64,000 nt of DNA from Anaerolineae bacterium. GTDB lineage: Bacteria; Chloroflexota; Anaerolineae; Aggregatilineales; Phototrophicaceae. The position numbers and the translations under genes were made by a program. The stretch lies in NCBI GenBank assembly GCA_022843385.1, contig JALHNT010000032.1, positions 1 through 64,000 on the forward strand, given 5' to 3'. Every line of letters begins with the position of its first letter. The stretch's first letter is position 1. The notes below the pieces were generated by a model, which was not told the origin of the DNA, searched no databases, and was given only the letters and a program-made list of their open reading frames with translations. Of the stretch, positions 36,801-44,978 are shown in pieces.

Positions 36801-39800
36801 GGTGTCGTCGACTCTGCCCTTCGGCTCAGGCGATTTTTACCTGAACATCTTTGAGAATTTTGATTACGTCGGCGCCCGCTATTTTGAATTTGTCGCCAGC
36901 ACTAGCAATCAGTTCGGACAGGATGGGCTGCGCTGGTATTTGGATGAGTTCCCGCTGGTGCGGCAGTATCCGCAACAGGGCGTATTCGTCAATGAGAACA
37001 TCGCTGAGAACCCGGAGCTGGATGAGCAGTCGCGGCAGCGCTTTCTTGACCTGGGGGTGCAGTCCAACCTGCGCGTCAGCCTGTCGCTCAATGGCCGCTG
37101 GATGGGCGGGCTGGGGGTGGATGATCCGACGCCCAAGCGCTACACGGCGCGGGAAAAACGGCTGATGGATGGCGTTGGTGATCTGGCGGCAGCAGCCGTA
37201 GACCGCATCCGGCTGCGGCTGGAGACCGAGATGCTGCGGCAGCGGGCGGAAACGCTGGCGCGGCTGAACGGCGAGCTGCTCAAGGCCGGCGACGAGAACG
37301 CCATGCTCAGTGCCATCGGCCCTTATGCGCAAAAAGAAGGGGCCGCTGGCATCCTGCTGTATTACATCGACACCGATGGGGGCGGTCAGCCGTTCAACTG
37401 GCAGCCCATCGCGCTGTGGCTGGATGGCGCGCCGGTGCAAAACTGGCAACCGCTGTTGGTGCCGAGCCATCCGCTGGATGACGAGATGGAAGCGGCGCTG
37501 GTGGATGAACCGTATGGTCTGCTGCTGATCGAGGATATGACGACCGATGAGCGCTTCAGTCCGGCCAAGCGTGAGAGCTGGATCGCCACCCACCAGACGC
37601 GGGCACTGGCGGTGCTGCTGCTCAAGCGCGGGACGCAGTATCAGGGTGCGCTGTGGATCATGTGGTTCGAGCCGCATCGCTTCAGTGCCGAGGAGAAGAC
37701 CATCTATGGCAACCTGCTGCAAACGCTGCCTTCCGGGGTGGCGACGCGGCGGGCATATCTGGCCGAACAGGAAGCCAAGTACGCCAACCAACTGATGCGC
37801 CAACGGGCCGAGACGCTGGCGCGTATCAACGGTGAGCTGCTGCGGGCGGTTGATGAGAACGGCATCCTTCAGGCGCTCGTCCCTTATATTGAGGCGCAGG
37901 GCGCATTCGCCATGTCGCTGTTTTATTTCGTCGGCGACGATCCCTACGATAGCTGCAACATCCATACCGTTGCGACCTGGCGCGAAGGTCGCTTCGTGCC
38001 GCAGGATCAACTGCCGACGCCGAACCGTTCCTCGCTGCGGATCGATGACCACATCCAGCAGTTGCTCTTCCGCGAACCGGATCGCATCCACCTGATCGAG
38101 GACATCGCCGGTGATACGCGCTGGAGCGAAGATGAGCGATCCGAATGGCTGGCACAGCGGTTAACGCGTGCAACGGCGGAAATGCTGCTGGTCAGCGGCG
38201 GGCGCTACCAGGGCAACCTGGTCATCATGTGGGATAACCCGCACGTGTTCAGCGAAGACGAGCAGAGCATCTACAATCGCCTGCTGGAGACGGTGCCATC
38301 GGTGGTAGCGACGCGGCGGGCGTATCTGGCGGTGCAGGAAGCGCAGCGGCTCAACGAGAGTTCGCGCCACCAGGCCGAGCTGCTCGCTAAAGTGAACGCG
38401 GCGCTGTCGCAGGCCGGCGATGAGCAGGACATCCTAATGAGTGTGTCACGGCTGGCGGAACAGAACGCGGCGGATCTTTCGATCCTGGCCTATGTCATGT
38501 CGGCGGAGGGCAATCCGATTGACCGGGTGAACATCGTCGCCATGCGCGCCGCTGGCAGCCATATCCCGCTGGCGTTGAACGCCATGCCGACCATCTCCTT
38601 CCGCATTGATGATTACCCGCTGCTGCGGCTGGTGGAGAATAATCCGGGTGAGCCAGTGTTCGTCGAGAATGTTCACACCGATCCGCGCACCGTCAGCGGC
38701 AATACCCGCGAATTCGCGGCGCGGGTCGAATGGGGAGCCGCTATCATGCTGCCGATGAAGACCGGCCATCAGTGGCAGGGGACGCTGACTTTTGTCTGGA
38801 AGCAGCCGACGGTTTTCCCGCTGGCGCTGCGGGCGTTGTTCAGCGCCATCCACCCCACCATCACGGCGGTCGTGGCTCGTCGTCGCGCCTACGTGGCCGA
38901 GCAGCAGCGCGCTCATGAACTGCAAACTGTGGCGAAAGTCAGCGCCGCCGCGTCGAGCGTGCTGGATGAGATGAAGCTGTTGGAGCAGATCGCTGAACTG
39001 ACGGCGGTCAACTTCCGCCAGTATCACTTCGCCATCTTCCTGCTGGAAGGCGACACGCTGCTGCAAAGCACCGGTTTTGACAGGGGGCAGACGCCGCTGC
39101 TGATCGCCCTGAATAACCATCGTTCGCTCATCGCTAAAGCAGCCCATACCCGGGAAGGGGAGTTCGTGCCGGATATGATGACCAGCACCGCGTTCGATCT
39201 GGTGCCGTTGATGTCCAACGCCCGTTCCGAGCTGGCGGTGCCGATGACCGTGGCCGACCGGCTGATCGGTGTGCTGGATGTGCAATCGAAAGAGGTCAAC
39301 CGCTTCAGCGAGGCCGATATGTGGGTGATGGCGACCATGGCTGACCTGATCGCGGTCGCTATTCAGAATGCCCGCTTGTATCAGCAGGCGCAAGAATTAG
39401 CCGCTTTCGAGGAGCGCAACCGCCTCGCGCGCGAGCTGCACGACTCGGTGTCGCAGGCACTCTATGGCATCGCATTGGGGGCGCGCACCGCACGCAAAAC
39501 GATGGACATCGATCCGACCAAACTAGCTGCGCCACTGGATTATGTCCTGTCGCTGGCCGAAGCCGGGCTGACCGAGATGCGTGCTCTGATCTTCGATCTG
39601 CGTCCGGGGTCGCTGGAAGAAGAAGGACTGGTGAGTGCACTGACCAAACAGACCGCCTCGATTCAGGCGCGTCATGCCATCAAAGTGACCACCGACTTCT
39701 GCGCGGAGCCGGGGCTGCCGCTGAACGCCAAAGAGATGCTGTACTGGATCGCCCGCGAAGCGCTGCACAACATCATGAAACATGCCCAGGCGACGGCGAT

Positions 39801-40017
39801 CACGGTACGGGTGATGGATGTGCAAAGCTGCATCGAGATGGAGATCAGCGACAACGGGCTGGGCTTCGACCCCGACGGGTCATTCCCCGGTCATCTGGGG
39901 CTTCACACCATGCGCGAACGGGCAGCGCGGCTGCATGGGACGCTGGAACTGGAGAGTGCGCCGGGTGCCGGCACCACCATCCGGGTGCGCGTGCCGTATC
40001 TGCTGGCGCGGGCCTAA
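33877..40017 (+). CDS. Giant multi-GAF sensor histidine kinase (HisKA_3 type)
   Basis: 2046 residues from the first ATG; starts at 33904 or 33952 (GGAGAG upstream) are also possible. About ten GAF-like modules follow one another with a period near 187 residues, each opened by a helical linker like RRAETLARINSDLLxAxDE and closed by FSEEExxIYxxLxxTLPxxVATRRAYLAEQEA. The last one (about 1680-1840) is the most classical GAF. The kinase core is HisKA_3 (NRLARELHDSVSQALYG, His1855) with HATPase_c (SDNGLGFDPDG, GHLGLHTMRERAARLHG). No membrane segment is present. It should phosphorylate the overlapping NarL-type regulator. GAF modules bind small molecules or chromophores; none of the ligands can be predicted, and no bilin-binding Cys motif was recognised. 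Confidence 0.92.
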   Translation: MASERSRIAMIPTVRIPETGDGESPMSAVLKDEIDILYAALNKLTNATTPAELLEAVSDYARAQGATSGLLTYTYGSETQVVEWGEVIAEWTVNGAKPTGIGRRFDSSAVDFLAEQGISFNPDEPLLVGDAPHDVHINPPTRQWLLDSGIASLAILVLKHHSRWLGVISFGWTQPYRFSERDRRIYTALIQQAAPVVDSSRLYEGSRDRASRAELMLKLNTALSKATDETSILDAVAPYAETQGADRLVLSFVDVDQDIQSLQSRFVAIWENGRSMPYEAYTGHIQSFSPYGIAELWTSQPNQILYVENIATDERVSAANRSAILKQFQMRAMALIPLFSSGRYQGVLTVIWFTPHHFSEEEFYIYPRLQQTLPAVVATRRAYLAEQEARRENEALRHRAERLAEINSQLLRAADEIAILNALVPYVQSRGATGMLLTYVDANDDHRLTAYRWVALWRDGEFYLPGQMSMLTSDDELNAEFDREWMRDPQQSFLSENIIDDERLRPEMRQRWATIRRSRGVAVLPLYGGGRYQASLMIAWYESHPFSDDERFIFNQLLQTLPSAVATRRAYLAEQDARRDNENMRRRAETLARINSDLLQAVDEETILRALVPYAQAHGAQALVLSYIDSQDDRLTYVQSTQWMAGKVEPFPLLEQEGLRGKLGQAIDSLWLAQPDEVMFSSALLDEPTWTPDVREAWEKDRLTRAAAVLPLYSGGRCIGSMSLAWFEPHDFSEEERYIYSQLMRTLPSFVATRRAYLAEQEARRDNETMRRRAETLARITSDLLRTTDEAGILQALVQYVEAQGAESMVLGYIDVVNDQIKYVQVVQWLDGRVEDFPMIPGQDRRGRLGEALEQLWLATPDQVMFSANLLTDERLPLEIRQAWEGERRSRAVAIIPLYSGERCIGSLAIAWFTPHEFSEEERYIYAQLMRTVPSFAASRRAYLSEQEAREESQYLYEVGEAINAATTFQEIINAVSSTLPFGSGDFYLNIFENFDYVGARYFEFVASTSNQFGQDGLRWYLDEFPLVRQYPQQGVFVNENIAENPELDEQSRQRFLDLGVQSNLRVSLSLNGRWMGGLGVDDPTPKRYTAREKRLMDGVGDLAAAAVDRIRLRLETEMLRQRAETLARLNGELLKAGDENAMLSAIGPYAQKEGAAGILLYYIDTDGGGQPFNWQPIALWLDGAPVQNWQPLLVPSHPLDDEMEAALVDEPYGLLLIEDMTTDERFSPAKRESWIATHQTRALAVLLLKRGTQYQGALWIMWFEPHRFSAEEKTIYGNLLQTLPSGVATRRAYLAEQEAKYANQLMRQRAETLARINGELLRAVDENGILQALVPYIEAQGAFAMSLFYFVGDDPYDSCNIHTVATWREGRFVPQDQLPTPNRSSLRIDDHIQQLLFREPDRIHLIEDIAGDTRWSEDERSEWLAQRLTRATAEMLLVSGGRYQGNLVIMWDNPHVFSEDEQSIYNRLLETVPSVVATRRAYLAVQEAQRLNESSRHQAELLAKVNAALSQAGDEQDILMSVSRLAEQNAADLSILAYVMSAEGNPIDRVNIVAMRAAGSHIPLALNAMPTISFRIDDYPLLRLVENNPGEPVFVENVHTDPRTVSGNTREFAARVEWGAAIMLPMKTGHQWQGTLTFVWKQPTVFPLALRALFSAIHPTITAVVARRRAYVAEQQRAHELQTVAKVSAAASSVLDEMKLLEQIAELTAVNFRQYHFAIFLLEGDTLLQSTGFDRGQTPLLIALNNHRSLIAKAAHTREGEFVPDMMTSTAFDLVPLMSNARSELAVPMTVADRLIGVLDVQSKEVNRFSEADMWVMATMADLIAVAIQNARLYQQAQELAAFEERNRLARELHDSVSQALYGIALGARTARKTMDIDPTKLAAPLDYVLSLAEAGLTEMRALIFDLRPGSLEEEGLVSALTKQTASIQARHAIKVTTDFCAEPGLPLNAKEMLYWIAREALHNIMKHAQATAITVRVMDVQSCIEMEISDNGLGFDPDGSFPGHLGLHTMRERAARLHGTLELESAPGAGTTIRVRVPYLLARA

Positions 40018-40106
40018 AGATGCTACTGGAGCGGTACTTCTCAGGACCCCGCTTGATCGGGTGAGCCCAATGTTGGTTTCATTCACTGTTGCGCTACAAA
40101 ATCAGT

Positions 40107-40727
40107 TCACGGAGCGAGTGCTGCCCGCAGCCGGTGTTCCAGTTCACTGAGCATGATGGCGGTTGCGCCCCAGACTTTATGCCCCTGCACCGCATAGTAC
40201 GGCACCGAGAAGGTCATGCCGCTGAACTCGCGATCCTCACAGGCCTTGATGCGGTCGTCGAGCAGCTCGGTGAACGACAGGCTAAAAACTTCTGCCACTT
40301 CGTCCGGGTTGAGGGTGAAGACCGGGCGTTCGCTCAGGGCAGCGACGGTGGGATAGACTTCATAATTGCTGGGCGGGATGTAGAGGGTCGAGAGCATCCC
40401 GATGATCTGCGTCGGCTGGCACATCCCCAGTTCTTCGCAGGTCTCGCGCAGGGCGGTGGCGGTGAACGAGGCATCATGCGGGTCGCGCCGCCCGCCGGGA
40501 AAACTGATCTGGCCGCTGTGGCTGCGCAGGTCTTCGGTGCGGCGGGTGAGCGTGATGTGCCAGTCATCGGCGTCGGGATAGAGTAGCACCAGCACCCCGG
40601 CCTGGCGCGGATTGGCTCCCTCCGGCGGCAGCAGTCGGCGTTGTAACGGAGCCATGCGGGCATGAGCCGAGTCCACATCAAAATGAGGCAGACTCAGCGC
40701 CCGCGCCAGCGTCTCCAGCGCGATCAC
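40107..40727 (-). CDS. Nudix hydrolase, CoA diphosphatase-like
   Basis: 206 residues. The Nudix box is seen as GGRRDPHDASFTATALRETCEELGM, preceded by the NudL/CoAse-type stretch RSHSGQISFPGG. Members hydrolyse CoA or related nucleotide diphosphates using Mg2+ or Mn2+. The first Nudix Glu is replaced (GRRDPHDA), but the REx2EE core is intact. The start appears to be GTG at 40727 with a poor ribosome site; the first ATG lies only at residue 24, so the true N terminus is uncertain. The serine hydrolase gene ends 18 bases away on the same strand, upstream. Confidence 0.87.
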   Translation of the reverse strand: MIALETLARALSLPHFDVDSAHARMAPLQRRLLPPEGANPRQAGVLVLLYPDADDWHITLTRRTEDLRSHSGQISFPGGRRDPHDASFTATALRETCEELGMCQPTQIIGMLSTLYIPPSNYEVYPTVAALSERPVFTLNPDEVAEVFSLSFTELLDDRIKACEDREFSGMTFSVPYYAVQGHKVWGATAIMLSELEHRLRAALAP

Positions 40728-40745
40728 AATCCAGCACCCATACGG

Positions 40746-42026
40746 CTATCGTACCCCGGTCATGGTTTCCATCAGCGGCATGGTTAACCGGAAGTGCTTG
40801 AACCCCCCGTCCCCTTCGTCGCTGAAGGTGAGCGTGCTTTCCGGGTCATCGGCCACGACCAGCGACTCGGCGCTCGACGGCAGCAACCGCAGCACCCGTC
40901 CGATATTCAGTGCCAGCTCGTGTTCCGGCGTCAATTGGATTTCCACCGACTGCCCTTCGATATGATACACCCCGGCGAACTTTTGTAGTTGCTCGGCGTC
41001 CAGCGTGACCACCTGGCGGCTGGTTTCCGGCAGATCGAACAAGTGGCGGAAGATGGCAGCAGATTGCTTGCGGCCATCGAAGCTGCTGAGGTTGCTCAAC
41101 AGATACGCGCTGTATCCATCTTGCAGCAGTCGCGCCGTGAAGGTGCTGAAGCCAGGGATATTTCCACCATGATGTGTCACCTCATGCCCGTGATAATCAT
41201 GCACTGCCCAGCCATACGCGTAGCTGTGCGGGGTCCCGTCATCCAGCCGCAGCGGCGTATAGACCTGCTTGAGCGTCGCGGCGGAGACCAGCTTGTTTTC
41301 GCGCAGCGCCTGTTCCCAGCGCATTAGATCGTTGACCGACGAGATCAGCCCGCCAGCAGCGTCGGGTTGGGTCATGCTGATGAAGACGGTGTGGCGCAGC
41401 CCATCGGGCGTCAGGTCATAGCCATGCGCCATCTTCGGCACCAGATCGTAATCATTCATGTTGCGCGTTTGCGTCATGCCAAGCGGGTCGAAGATCATCT
41501 GCTTCATGCAGGCGCTGTACGACAGGCCGCTGATCTTTTCCAGGATGCGCCCCAGCAGGAAGTAACCGGAATTGTTGTAACGGAACTGGCTGCCCGGCCG
41601 GAAGTCGAAAGGCCGCTGCGCGAACTCGGCCACCAGCGCATCCGGGGCGATCTCGCGGCGCATGGCGGTCCCGAAATCCGGGGCATTGGTGTAGCTGAAA
41701 ATGCCAGAACTGTGCGTCAACAGGTGATAGATGGTGACGCGATGACCGCTGGTGGGATACTGCGGCAGGAAGCGCGTCAGCTCGTCATCCACGCTCAGTT
41801 TGCCCTGTTCGACCAGCATCATGATGGCGATGGCGGTGAACTGCTTGCTGACCGAAGCTAGCTTGAATACGGTATCCGGCCCAACCGGGATGTCCCACTC
41901 GGCGTTGGCGCGGCCGTAGCCTTTGACATGTACCGGTTGACCGTCGCGCAGGATGGCGAGAGCAGCCCCCGCGCCATGCAGATCAGCTTCGATCAGGGCA
42001 TCAATGGCGGCAAAAGTGTCAGACAT
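40746..42026 (-). CDS. Serine hydrolase, class C beta-lactamase-like
   Basis: 426 residues. The three motifs of the penicillin-binding/class C group are present: S-x-x-K in KLASVSKQFTAIA (about residue 60), Y-x-N in RYNNSGYFLLG (about 148) and H-G-G in THHGGNIPGF (about 287). The C-terminal 90 residues form an added beta domain. No signal peptide is seen, so an esterase or peptidase role in the cytoplasm is more likely than antibiotic resistance. It follows the MmcQ-like gene by 3 bases and is probably co-transcribed with it. Confidence 0.88.
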   Translation of the reverse strand: MSDTFAAIDALIEADLHGAGAALAILRDGQPVHVKGYGRANAEWDIPVGPDTVFKLASVSKQFTAIAIMMLVEQGKLSVDDELTRFLPQYPTSGHRVTIYHLLTHSSGIFSYTNAPDFGTAMRREIAPDALVAEFAQRPFDFRPGSQFRYNNSGYFLLGRILEKISGLSYSACMKQMIFDPLGMTQTRNMNDYDLVPKMAHGYDLTPDGLRHTVFISMTQPDAAGGLISSVNDLMRWEQALRENKLVSAATLKQVYTPLRLDDGTPHSYAYGWAVHDYHGHEVTHHGGNIPGFSTFTARLLQDGYSAYLLSNLSSFDGRKQSAAIFRHLFDLPETSRQVVTLDAEQLQKFAGVYHIEGQSVEIQLTPEHELALNIGRVLRLLPSSAESLVVADDPESTLTFSDEGDGGFKHFRLTMPLMETMTGVR

Positions 42027-42029
42027 GGT

Positions 42030-42359
42030 TTATTTACTCGCTACGTATTGGTGAGATTCTTCCAGTAATTCGAGGTCCTGCTCATAATCAGCCGAGACCG
42101 CGCGATCAATCGACAGCCACTCTTTCCAGAAGACGCCGTCGGTTACTTCAAAGATTTTGTAAGCCCCGCCCTCATCCGCCAGTCCTTTGACGCGCAGCAG
42201 CGGCAGCTTGATGGCAATGCCATTCCCGCCGACGAAGGCGAAAATCTTCCCGTTGACTTTATAGGATGGGTAGCCCCAGGACTTGCCGCCCTTCACGCCC
42301 GGCAGGGGCAGCAGCAAATCATCCATCGCCGCCTTGTGATCTTCCCGATAATTATCCAT
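42030..42359 (-). CDS. MmcQ/YjbR-like small protein
   Basis: 109 residues from the ATG at 42359, preferred over the open frame to 42434 because GAGGAG lies 7 bases upstream. The order of elements (LPGVKGGKSWGYPSYKVNGKI, IKLPLLRVKG, FWKEWLSIDRAVSADYEQD, LLEESHQYVASK) resembles the MmcQ/YjbR fold, a small protein with a proposed DNA-binding role. The match is by eye. The gene leads a possible operon with the serine hydrolase. Confidence 0.6.
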   Translation of the reverse strand: MDNYREDHKAAMDDLLLPLPGVKGGKSWGYPSYKVNGKIFAFVGGNGIAIKLPLLRVKGLADEGGAYKIFEVTDGVFWKEWLSIDRAVSADYEQDLELLEESHQYVASK

Positions 42360-42414
42360 CGTCTGCTCCTCGATTGCCACTTGAATCAGAGCAACTTCCA
42401 GGCCAGCGCGATCA

Positions 42415-42506
42415 CAGAAAACGCTGAGACACAAAGAGGCAGGGCAACCATCATCTGCTTACCTCAACTGCCCCTCGGTTCAGTTTTTTGTGCTTCGGCG
42501 TTTCTG
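42415..42506. repeat. Imperfect long inverted repeat downstream of recA
   Basis: Arms CAGAAAACGCTGAGACACAAA (42415-42435, near match) and TTTGTGCTTCGGCGTTTCTG (42487-42506) are complementary at most positions, with a further AGGGGCA-like inner pairing. It lies between the recA stop and the next gene and has no coding content. It could be a remnant of a small mobile element or a terminator structure. Confidence 0.45.
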
Positions 42507-42558
42507 TTTGTCGCTGCGAACCATATCTCGCCTGACCTGAAGCGCGGCCTCACACCGG

Positions 42559-43701
42559 TCAGCGCGAGATCACCGGCAGACCGAAGTGAACCCGGATCGC
42601 GTCTTCAATCTCGTTGGAGATCGCCGGATTTTCTGTGAGATAGGATTTGGCCGATTCGCGCCCCTGTCCTAGCAATCCTTCGTTGTAGCGGAAGAATGCC
42701 CCGCGTTTTTCGATGATGTTTAATTCAACACCCAGATCAACGATCTCACCGCTTTTGCTGATACCACCCTCGAAGAACATGATGTCGAACTCGGCTTCGC
42801 GGAACGGGGCAGCCACCTTGTTCTTGGTGACGCGGACTTTGGTGCGGTTGCCGACATTTTCCTCGCCGCGCTTGATGCCCTGGATGCGGCGGATGTCCAG
42901 GCGCATGCTGGCGTAGAACTTCAGCGCGCGCCCACCGGACGTGGTCTCCGGGCTGCCGAACATCACACCAATCTTTTCACGGAGCTGGTTGGTGAACAAT
43001 ACCGTCACATTCGACTGCTTGATCGCACCGGAGAGTTTGCGCAGCGCCTGGCTCATCAGGCGGGCTTGCAGACCGACGAATGAGTCGCCCATCTCGCCTT
43101 CAATTTCGGCGCGCGGCACCAGCGCCGCCACGCTATCGACCACCACCACATCCAGCGCACCGGAACGCACCAACGTCTCGGTGATTTCCAATGCCTGCTC
43201 ACCGGTATCCGGCTGCGAGATGTAGAGGGTATCGACGTTCACGCCGATCCGTTCGGCATAGGACGGGTCGAGGGCGTGTTCCATATCGACGAACGCGCAG
43301 ATGCCGCCGCGCCGCTGGGCTTCGCGGATGACATGCAGGCAGAGCGTGGTCTTGCCGCTCGACTCGGGGCCGTAGATTTCGATGATGCGTCCGCGCGGCA
43401 CGCCGCCGACGCCGGTGGCAATATCCACCGTCAGCGAGCCGGTCGGGATGACCTCGACCGCCATGTGAGTGGCATCGCCCAGGCGGACAACGGTACCATC
43501 ACCAAAGCGCTTGGTCAGATCGGTCAGCGCGGCTTCCAGCGCTTTCTGCCGTCCATGATCTTCCATCGGCAGCGAACCGCCATCGTCGCCTTTATCTTTG
43601 CCTTTCCTGCCGCCGGCGGCTTTCTTGCCGGGTTTCTTCTCCGCTTTAGGCGCTTCTTCGCCTAAACCATCTTCCAGTTCCGAGATTTCTGATTCTGTCA
43701 C
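42559..43701 (-). CDS. recA: RecA recombinase
   Basis: 380 residues. Walker [11 protein letters not shown] (about 111-120), Walker [13 protein letters not shown], the MAW-like region [19 protein letters not shown] and L2 loop ([23 protein letters not shown]) are intact. RecA polymerises on single-stranded DNA, drives strand exchange and promotes LexA self-cleavage. The first about 48 residues form a Lys/Glu/Gly-rich extension before the usual RQKALEAAL start; a minor alternative is the ATG at 43566. The GTG at 43701 has AGGA 12 bases upstream. A LexA-box-like palindrome lies 50 bases upstream. Confidence 0.97.
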   Translation of the reverse strand: MTESEISELEDGLGEEAPKAEKKPGKKAAGGRKGKDKGDDGGSLPMEDHGRQKALEAALTDLTKRFGDGTVVRLGDATHMAVEVIPTGSLTVDIATGVGGVPRGRIIEIYGPESSGKTTLCLHVIREAQRRGGICAFVDMEHALDPSYAERIGVNVDTLYISQPDTGEQALEITETLVRSGALDVVVVDSVAALVPRAEIEGEMGDSFVGLQARLMSQALRKLSGAIKQSNVTVLFTNQLREKIGVMFGSPETTSGGRALKFYASMRLDIRRIQGIKRGEENVGNRTKVRVTKNKVAAPFREAEFDIMFFEGGISKSGEIVDLGVELNIIEKRGAFFRYNEGLLGQGRESAKSYLTENPAISNEIEDAIRVHFGLPVISR

Positions 43702-43750
43702 TTTAGTCTTTTCCTGCTATGATTCGGGTAAGGAAATCTACGTCTTATGA

Positions 43751-43766
43751 TAGTACAGACGTTCTA
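43751..43766. promoter_or_regulatory. Candidate LexA operator (SOS box)
   Basis: TAGTAC-AGAC-GTTCTA is a 16-bp palindrome with one mismatch. On the recA strand it reads AGAACGTCTGTACT, one base from the Gram-positive-type GAAC-N4-GTTC consensus. It lies 50 bases upstream of recA and 31 bases upstream of the divergent adenosyltransferase gene, so it may control both. Confidence 0.6.
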
Positions 43767-43796
43767 AAACTGCAATCCCTGAGGTTTCATCACTCT

Positions 43797-44342
43797 ATGA
43801 AAATATACACTAAAACCGGTGATGACGGCACGACCAGTCTGTTCTCCGGCGGGCGCGTCCGCAAAACCCATCTGCGCGTTGAAGCGTATGGGACGGTTGA
43901 TGAGCTGAATTCGGTCATCGGCGTGGCGCGGGCGCACCATCCCCATGCCAGAACCGATGCCTGGTTGAATCGGGTCCAGCGCCAGTTGTTCAATCTGGGT
44001 GCCGATCTAGCGACGCCACTGGATGCGAGCGCCGACTGGCTGGTGCGGATGGATGGTGACACCGTCGCCTGGCTGGAGCAGGCTATCGACGAAATGACGG
44101 CAGAACTTCCTGAACTGAAGAACTTCATCCTGCCGGGCGGGTCACTGGCGGCAGCCCAGATTCATGTGGCACGAACCGTCTGTCGCCGTGCGGAACGAAT
44201 CGTTGTCGAGCTGTTGGAGCATGAGCCGTTGGGCGACAATGTGCTGTTGTACCTCAACCGCCTGTCCGATTTTCTGTTCACTCTGGCACGCTATGAGAAT
44301 ATGCAGGCCGGCATTCCTGAAGATAAATGGTCCATGCGCTGA
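43797..44342 (+). CDS. Cob(I)alamin adenosyltransferase, PduO type
   Basis: 181 residues. The N-terminal ATP-binding signature KIYTKTGDDGTTSLFSGGR, the helix GTVDELNSVIGVAR and the C-terminal arginine-rich segment ARTVCRRAERIVVEL with LNRLSDFLFTLARYEN are diagnostic. The enzyme transfers the adenosyl group of ATP to cob(I)alamin to give coenzyme B12. The ATG at 43797 is supported by GAGG upstream; an open frame reaches back to 43719 into the promoter region. It is divergent from recA across the LexA-box candidate. Confidence 0.95.
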   Translation: MKIYTKTGDDGTTSLFSGGRVRKTHLRVEAYGTVDELNSVIGVARAHHPHARTDAWLNRVQRQLFNLGADLATPLDASADWLVRMDGDTVAWLEQAIDEMTAELPELKNFILPGGSLAAAQIHVARTVCRRAERIVVELLEHEPLGDNVLLYLNRLSDFLFTLARYENMQAGIPEDKWSMR

Positions 44343-44554
44343 CCAAACAAATTCGCTTGCCAGGCCGCCGTAATTGCCTCTGTACAAATCGAACAATCTG
44401 TGCGACAATCCACATCAGATAGAGCGTAAACTTGCTCAGGTCGAATCTGCTTTTGCGCCCCTGTATGTTCTGTACACCCGCTTCTGCATCGATTGTCCCG
44501 TTCACGCACCAGCTCTGTCTGTATCGTCTCTGTGTTCAGAACAAAGGAACTGCA
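44343..44554 (+). promoter_or_regulatory. Probable long leader/promoter region of the RRM gene
   Basis: A gap of 212 bases before the RRM start. AAAGGAA lies about 6 bases before the ATG. A long 5' leader is common for cold-induced RNA-binding proteins. I see no clear riboswitch. Confidence 0.3.
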
Positions 44555-44896
44555 ATGGCTAAGAAACTGTATGTTGGCAACCTGTCCTACAATACCACTG
44601 AAGCGACTCTGCGCGAGACCTTCAGCCAGGCCGGCGAAATCGCCAGCATTGCGCTGATTACCGATCGCGACACAGGTCGTCCGAAGGGTTTCGGCTTCAT
44701 CGAGATGGAGACCGAAGAAGGTGCGCAGGAAGCGATCAAGCGCTTCAACGGCTTCACCCTGGACAGCCGTGCCCTGACCGTTAATGAAGCTCGCCCGCGT
44801 GAGGAACGTTCCTCGGGTGGCGGGTTCGGTGGTGGCGGGTTCGGTGGTGGTGCCAATCGCCGCGACAACAACCGTGGTGGTCGCAACCGCTACTAG
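44555..44896 (+). CDS. RRM-type RNA-binding protein with glycine-rich tail
   Basis: 113 residues. One RNA recognition motif covers residues 1-80, with RNP2 KLYVGNL (4-10) and RNP1 KGFGFIEM (about 43-50). The tail contains FGGGGFGGG repeats and NNRGGRNR. It resembles the Rbp proteins of cyanobacteria and other bacteria, which bind single-stranded RNA and are often cold-induced. The start at 44555 is preferred over the longer open frame because of AAAGGAA just upstream and because the RRM starts there. A strong terminator follows. Confidence 0.93.
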   Translation: MAKKLYVGNLSYNTTEATLRETFSQAGEIASIALITDRDTGRPKGFGFIEMETEEGAQEAIKRFNGFTLDSRALTVNEARPREERSSGGGFGGGGFGGGANRRDNNRGGRNRY

Positions 44897-44913
44897 ACTT
44901 TAGCGGTAACATC

Positions 44914-44957
44914 AGAAAAAAAGCGCGCCGGGTCAAAAGCCTGGCGCGTTTTTGTTT
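44914..44957. terminator. Bidirectional intrinsic terminator after the RRM gene
   Basis: An A7 run, the stem CGCGCCGGG / CCTGGCGCG with a 7-base loop, then TTTTTGTTT. It can end the RRM transcript and, on the other strand, the M20 peptidase transcript. Confidence 0.85.
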
Positions 44958-44978
44958 CCCTCACAGGGTTAGCGTCGG

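Noticed and set aside
40746-42026. Beta-lactamase resistance gene
   Set aside because: The S-x-x-K, Y-x-N and HGG motifs are shared by many esterases and peptidases, and there is no signal peptide for export, so resistance is not supported.
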